From Candidatus Altimarinota bacterium (GTDB lineage: Bacteria; Patescibacteriota; Gracilibacteria; BD1-5; UBA6164): 51,194 bases of DNA. Below are positions 46,092-51,194 of the stretch, in pieces; position 1 is the stretch's first letter; each line of letters begins with the position of its first letter. The position numbers and the translations under genes are program-made. The stretch lies in contig PDTW01000026.1 in assembly GCA_002749055.1 (NCBI GenBank), forward strand, positions 1 through 51,194. The letters run 5' to 3'. The notes beneath the pieces were generated by a model. The model worked only from the letters and a program-made list of their open reading frames with translations. It did not search any database and was not told where the DNA came from.

Positions 46092-47165
46092 TTATTTAAG
46101 ACTATTTATAAAACCTTCAAATAGATAGTTACTATCATTTGGTCCAGGATCACTTTCAGGATGAAATTGAACACTTCTAATATTTTTATTAACAAACTTT
46201 ATTCATTCATTGGTATTATCATTTATATTTGTAAACCAAGGCTCTATATATTTTGGAAGAGTCTCTTCATTGATAGCATATGAATGATTTTGTGATGTAA
46301 TAATACATTTTCAATTTTCCAGATTTTTACATGGTTGATTTTGTCATCTATGTCAATACTTCAATTTATAAGTATAAGCTCATGAGGCCAGAGCTATTAA
46401 TTGATTTCATAGACATATTCAAAATATATTTTTATTTAATCTAATTGCTTTTCTTATCTGTCAAATAGCTACAGTATTTTTCTCTGGGTTACCCGGTCAA
46501 TTTGATACAAATAATCAATCAAAATCTAATTTCTCATCAATAAATTTATAATTATGAGGAACTCTTATAACAGTGGTATCATATTTTAACAAATTTCTAA
46601 TTATATTATTTTTTACTCACATATCTAGTAAACATATTCTTTTTTTTCAATTTCAGTACACTTTTATTTCTTTACAAGAAACTTCTGAGGATAAATTCCT
46701 AAGATTAGGATTTCTAAACCTTATGCTTTTTTCTCAGGGAAACAAAATCTTTCATAACATCATTCATTTATCTCTTATTTTTTTTGTTAAAGCTCTAGTA
46801 TCTATTCATGTAATTGCAGGAATTTTATGACTGATTAAAAAGTCAGATAATGAATGTTTTGCTTGATAATGATTATAATTATAAGAATACTCGCTAACAA
46901 TTAATGCTGACATATGAATATTATCTGACTCAAAATATTTTCTAATTCAAAAAACATCCACTTCTTTAAAATCTGGAATACCATAATTTCAAAAAAGTGG
47001 ATATGTTGCAATAAGTATTTGTCATTTATAAGAAGGATCTGTCAAAAGCTCTGGGTATCATACCATTCAAGTATTAAAAACTACTTCTCATGTAATATTT
47101 TTATTATATCAAAAACTTTCTCCTACAAATTCAGTTCAATCCTGTAAAATAAGTTTTGCTTCCAT
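46092..47165 (-). CDS. carA: Carbamoyl-phosphate synthase small subunit (glutaminase)
   Basis: 357 residues. It provides ammonia to CarB by hydrolysing glutamine. The N-terminal domain starts [20 protein letters not shown]. The amidotransferase core has LFVSNGPGNPEKN, the nucleophile loop [14 protein letters not shown] (Cys-Leu-Gly then Asn instead of the usual His, then Gln), and the catalytic pair [12 protein letters not shown] with His and Glu. The His-to-Asn change beside the nucleophile is a second-shell position. Start ATG 47165-47163; carB follows. Confidence 0.95.
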
Positions 47166-47173
47166 TTTTTAAT

Positions 47174-47202
47174 AATGTTAAATTTTAAACCATCATTGTC
47201 AA
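47174..47202 (-). promoter_or_regulatory. Possible promoter of carA
   Basis: TTGACA (47202-47197) is a perfect -35 match and is followed after 17 bp by AACATT (47179-47174), a weak -10. The proposed -10 is only 8 bp from the carA ATG, which would imply a nearly leaderless mRNA. The match may be chance. Confidence 0.35.
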
Positions 47203-47271
47203 AGCATTATACAAACAAATTTTTATATGCAATTTTTTATGAAAAAATCTTGCATATAAATTAATGAACAT

Positions 47272-48534
47272 CTAAAACTTAACAATAGATAACAAACAAG
47301 CTGGAATATAATAATTTTTTCCTGTTTTTTCTAGTGTATCTTTTGTTATTATAATATTTTTCTCTGTTTTATAATTTTCATCAAAATTTTTTATAATTTT
47401 TGGAAAAGAGACTTTATTTCTATACTTTACTTCTATTGAAATATAAGAATTATATGATTTTTCTATTATAAAATCAATTTCTGCCTTTGAAATAGTTCTG
47501 TAAAAATAAATTTGCTTTTTGTCAAACTTTTTTCTAAGCTCATTATAAACAAAGTTTTCAACCTCAACTCATAAATCTATTTTGCTTTCAATTGAATCAA
47601 AATCCCTAAGTAAATGGTTTTTGATAGATATATCTTCAACAAAAATTTTAGGCATTTTACTTATTTCTTTTCTTGTATTTTTAAAAAATGGAGATACTCT
47701 TGAAAAAACAAAAGTTCATTCTAAGATATCTAAATACTTATTTACCGTTTGAGCAGATATATTTAGAGTAGAAGATATTTCATTTACATTTACAAGATTT
47801 CAAATATTTGAAGATAATAGTTTTGTCAAATCATTAAAAGCCCTTATATTTTCAATTTTTAAAAAATCAACTACATCTTTTTGTATATAAGTTTCAATTA
47901 TTTCACTAAGAATAATTTTTTTATCTTCCAAATTTTGAGTAAAAACAACTTCAGGATAAGCTCAATACTTCAAATATTCTAAAAAATTAGTTTCCAAAGA
48001 AGACTTAAAAGTAGCATAAAAACTTTCTAAATCTAAAAAGTTTTCTATATCTATTTTTTGCTTATTTTTTATATTTTCCCTATAAGCAAAAAAATCAAGA
48101 AAGCTTAATCTATCTATATAAAAACTAACTGCTCTTCCCGTTAGAAATTCTGAATTTTTAGTTATTTCTAAACTAGAACTTCCTGAAACTATTATTTGCA
48201 ACTTTCACTTATATTCATCAAAAATATTTTTTAAAAATAATCAAGTTTCTTTTATAAATTGAAATTCATCTATATACAAATAAATAAAAGTATTTGGAAA
48301 ATCATATTTTAACTTTAAGTATGTGATTAAACTTTCTGGATTTTTGAAAATATCTAAATTTGAAATCTTATCAGCATACAAAAAAACAGATTTTTTATTT
48401 TTTTCTTTTTTAGTTAGTTTTTCAAGCTCTTTCATAAGTGTAGTTTTTCAAACTTGTCTTGCTCATTTCAAAATAATTATTTTATCTTTAGAAAGCCATT
48501 TTTTGATATCATTAAGTATTTCTCTTTTTATCAT
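47272..48534 (-). CDS. AAA family ATPase with DUF4143
   Basis: 420 residues. The P-loop is LKGARQVGKTTLMKEL near residue 25, and Walker B-like is IYLYIDEFQFIKET. Then comes LQIIVSGSSSLEIT (sensor) followed by SFYIDRLSFLDFFAYRE. The C-terminal half contains a winged-helix-like part and the DUF4143 domain with ISKAEIDFIIEKSYNSYISI, ending VEVKYR-like. Such ATPases are common in bacteria and archaea and may be mobile or toxin-like, but the function is not known. It stands alone between carA and the pyrB remnant. Confidence 0.9.
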
Positions 48535-48814
48535 ATTTTATAATATTAGATAATAAGTTACTCTAATTATATCTTTTTAGTTTTAAAAAATCAAGATATT
48601 TTCAAAACAGCAGTTTAAAAAAATCAAGGTAGAAATAAATAGTTTTATAAATATAAATCACTATGATATTTGACTCCTATGAATATTTATATATCATTTC
48701 TTTGTGAATAAATATAATTTTAGTCTAGATAACTTTTCTATGCACAATATATTATAAATCCGCACATAAATAACTATAAACTTTTTTATTTTTATAAAAT
48801 CTGAAAAAGAATAA

Positions 48815-48958
48815 AAAGATATAATTGTTATGCATCCTCTTCCGAAAGTAAATGAGGTTCATAAAGATGTTGACTTATTACCAAATGCTGCTTTTTTTAG
48901 GCAAGCTGAAAACAGACTTCCTATTAGAATGGCTTTATTATATTTATTACTTAAATAA
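48815..48958 (+). pseudogene. pyrB: Remnant of aspartate carbamoyltransferase C-terminus
   Basis: In frame after TAA at 48812-48814 the sequence reads [20 protein letters not shown], followed by [20 protein letters not shown] and the TAA at 48956. This is the C-terminal end of PyrB (typical VMHPLPRVDEI, then AAYFRQA.NG..VRMALL). Only about 47 codons remain. No upstream PyrB sequence (Ser-Thr-Arg-Thr region, carbamoyl-P or aspartate loops) was found in 48535-48814. If the ATG at 48830 is used, it would give a 42-residue peptide. The carA/carB genes lie close by on the other strand. It is most likely a relic. Confidence 0.75.
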
Positions 48959-48960
48959 TT

Positions 48961-49683
48961 ATGTCAGCCAAACTAAAGTATTTTATAATAATTTGGACAA
49001 TAGTTTCAATAAGTTTTTGGTGAATTTACAGCATATTTGTAGAATATATTGCACTTGGATTATATATGCCTCTTTTTTTTGGATTAATAGCTGTACCAGA
49101 ATATTTTAAAAAAGATTCTATTGAAAAAAGAGTAAAGAACTGGAAACTAAAACCACTACTAAAATTTATGATTTTAGGTTATTTTATGGTTTTATTAGAA
49201 GAGGTAATTGCGTGAATAGTAAACCATTTATTAGAGGTAAACCAATTTTCAGAAAAATTTTCTTTAGTTATGATGATAACAAGGATACTACAATATCAAT
49301 TTTTTAATCTATTTGCCTTTACAGGACTTATTTTTGGAATATATATATCTATAAAAATATTTAATTATTCTAGAAAAGAGATGCTTTTTGTTGCTTGATT
49401 ATGGTGATTATATGTAGAAAAAGTAGTTTCTCAAGTAGTTATAAATCCAGCTTATGTTATCTTGACTATCATTCCAACAATTTTAATATATGCAGCTATA
49501 ATCTACCCTTCCCTTCTTTCAATTGATTTTCCTAAGCAAAAAAGCAAGTTAAATAATATATTAAAATACATTTTAACTTTGATAATTATATATATTTCTT
49601 GTGTTATTCCTATGTTAATAGTAAGCATAGTTAGAACAAATTATCCTTTTTTATTTCCTCCAGAGAGGTTGTTGGGGATGTAG
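48961..49683 (+). CDS. Hypothetical multi-pass membrane protein, 240 residues
   Basis: Start ATG 48961, only 2 bp after the pyrB remnant's stop. About six hydrophobic segments are present (IIIWTIVSISFWGIYSIF, LLKFMILGYFMVLLEE, LTIIPTILIYAAIIYPSL, LTLIIIYISCVIPMLIV). A pair of acidic residues in LLEEVIAGIVNHLLE resembles the start of a CPBP-like motif but no matching Arg/His motifs follow. Family not recognised. Four TGA glycines are needed to read through. Confidence 0.72.
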
Positions 49684-49864
49684 GAGAATTAAGATATACA
49701 TTAGGATAAATTAGATAAAATCAAACACTATCAGGAAATTCTCCATTTGAACAAACAGTCCAAAAAGATGACATTCTACCTAATTTACATTTAATATAGT
49801 TAATTTTAAAACCTACTTATTCACTAGGAGTAGTTTCAAGAACATATTCACTTATTTTTTAATA

Positions 49865-51194
49865 CTACTTTTTCTCAATAAATTTAGCCTTTACTATCCA
49901 TCTACCAGTTATTCATCAAATAGGAGTACAAGTAAATAAAGTTAGTTGTTTAATTCTTGTAGGATATAAAACGCTTATATCTTTTTTATCTGTATTATAA
50001 CTTTTAAATACTTCATAAACATACCTATCAAATTTACCAGTTTCTTTGTTTTTTTCATATATCCATATTTCTGTTTCAGGTTTTAAAAGTATTATTTTTT
50101 GAAAATGAGTACTATACCTTCACATTGATCTATAATAAAATGAACTATGTCAAGCTATAACTTTATTTCATACTTCTCAATATCAATTTAAAGATGTTGC
50201 AGGAATTTCTACAGCTCAAGTTTCTAAATATTTCCAAAAGTTTTCATTTCAACCATTTGTAAAATTTGAATATACTTTATCATTTTTTGAAACAGTATTT
50301 ATAGGCATAATTAGACCTTCTTTGGGAATAACTATATATTTATCTTTATTTCTATCTTGTTTTGGTAAGATATTCAACCAAAAATCAACATTTGTATTTT
50401 TATTTCATGCTAATCTAAATATTTCTTTATTTGGAAGTTTTATATTCACAGAGCCAATTTCCTTAAATCAAACTTTTCTATAAATATCTTCTTGCACTCA
50501 AGTCTGAGGTAAAATAGAAGGGTATTTTATTATTCAATTATTTAACATTCCTATATCTACAGTACCTTCTTGTTTTATTCCAATTTTATTTCTTTCTATA
50601 TATTCTGCTATTTTATATTTTCTCTCACTTTTTTCTTTTGTATTTATTAAATCATCAAGTTCAATATCTGTTATGTTTATTATATCTTTTATTATATCTT
50701 TTATTATTTCTTTTTCTTTAACATTATTATTATCTTTTTCTTCTTTATCTGTAGGTTTTAATTCAAGTTCTGGTTCTTTAGCTTCATCTTTTACTCAACA
50801 AGTTCAATCATGACAACTATTATTATAGTCTGATTCTGAGCAATTATCTTTTACCGAATCACAGGTTTTATCATAAAGACTAGGGCTATTATCTCAATTA
50901 GGACAATCGTCTTTTTTTACACCACAAGTTCAATCATTATAATTAGAACTATAATCTCAATTAGGACAATAATCTTTTGTAATTCATCATCCTCATCATC
51001 AAATTCCTCAGGAATTATTTGGAGTTGAACTACTTATTATTATTGTTGGATCATTTCCATTATCTCAATCTCAGTCTATATCTTGAGATGGTGTGGCATT
51101 ATCTGATATATCTACTACATCATTGTTACTTGGATCTTTCGATGTTACTTGTGATTGATTCGTAATATTTCATTGGTCTATATCTGCTTGTGTA
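49865..51194 (-). CDS. Sortase-domain surface protein with Cys-rich repeats (5' partial)
   Basis: 442 residues are visible; the N-terminus lies beyond the right edge. From the N-terminal side: a Gly/Asp/Asn-rich part with GGIGGGGGG, then about 60 residues with Cys-rich repeats of the type DYCPNGDYSSNYNDGTCG, then a charged region, then the segment SILPQTGVQE, which contains an LPxTG-like motif, and finally a sortase-type domain. In that domain VIAGHSSFYYRSMGRY holds the catalytic His and LTLFTCTPIGGITGRWIV holds the catalytic Cys (TLFTC) and Arg. Probably an exported transpeptidase. Stop TAG 49867-49865. Confidence 0.82.

Noticed and set aside
47224-47258. Hairpin after the AAA ATPase gene as a terminator
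   Set aside because: The arms TATATGCAA/TTGCATATA pair, but the following bases are not a T-run in either direction, so I do not call it a terminator.
49684-49864. Possible gene between the 240-residue membrane protein and the sortase gene
   Set aside because: No frame longer than about 25 codons with a start, and no motif; seems to be plain intergenic DNA.

Overview
The window is AT-rich bacterial DNA in which TGA must be read as glycine (translation table 25). With TGA as a stop, almost every gene breaks into short pieces. With TGA as Gly, intact full-length proteins appear, and many invariant glycines are encoded by TGA: HIGH in MetG, the Walker A and LSGGE motifs of the ABC transporter, TVGYGD of the K+ channel, HEIGH of the M48 protease, and MTGGTQ of SecF. 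That code, the very low GC, the small compact gene set and type IV pilin-like surface proteins point to the Candidate Phyla Radiation, in the Gracilibacteria (BD1-5) / Absconditabacteria (SR1) lineage. All genes below were read by hand in table 25. Coordinates were checked by reading frame (every listed length is a multiple of three with TAA or TAG at the end).

Layout, left to right. 1-2715 (-) is a large secreted protein cut by the left edge. 3035-6526 (+) is secF, an ABC exporter and uppS. 6638-8143 (+) is a pilin-like protein with a C-terminal FISUMP-like domain. 8332-10495 (-) holds a U32-like protein, an unknown protein, glutaredoxin and two tiny ORFs. 10563-11381 (+) is an unknown membrane protein. 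11437-17947 (-) is a nucleotide and housekeeping run: CYTH protein, thyA, rnhA, dcd, ferredoxin, metG, an HhH membrane protein and a K+ channel with a zinc ribbon. 18084-19748 (+) is dnaG. 19820-22233 (-) is a membrane protein, a HIT protein and an HI0933-type flavoprotein. 22414-24288 (+) is a GH18-like surface protein with PEPK repeats. 24338-30142 (-) is a helical protein, M48 protease, glycosyltransferase, trmB, cysS and a thioredoxin-like ferredoxin. 30279-30353 is tRNA-Phe. 30602-32725 (+) is a Na+/H+ antiporter. 32722-37625 (-) is a second M48 protease, two YbjQ-family proteins, a coiled-coil protein, a stand-alone S1 protein and tex. 37704-41779 (-) is a 970-residue zinc-ribbon/membrane protein, a spermidine-synthase-like protein and an SSB-like small protein. 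41976-47165 (-) is a lipoprotein, CPBP protease, carB and carA. 47272-48534 (-) is an AAA ATPase with DUF4143. 48815-49683 (+) is a pyrB remnant and a membrane protein. 49865-51194 (-) is a sortase-domain protein cut by the right edge.

The genes fall into three themes. The first is core information processing and nucleotide supply (dnaG, metG, cysS, trmB, tex, thyA, dcd, carAB). The second is envelope and export (secF, uppS, ABC exporter, proteases, glycosyltransferase). The third is a set of large surface or secreted proteins (Kelch-like protein, FISUMP pilin, GH18-like protein, sortase protein, 970-residue protein) that would fit an attached, host-dependent life style; this last point is inference. 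Transcription units end in long, perfect, AT-rich hairpins, several of which include the last codons of a gene. Clear Shine-Dalgarno sequences are mostly absent. No insertion sequence, prophage or CRISPR array was found.
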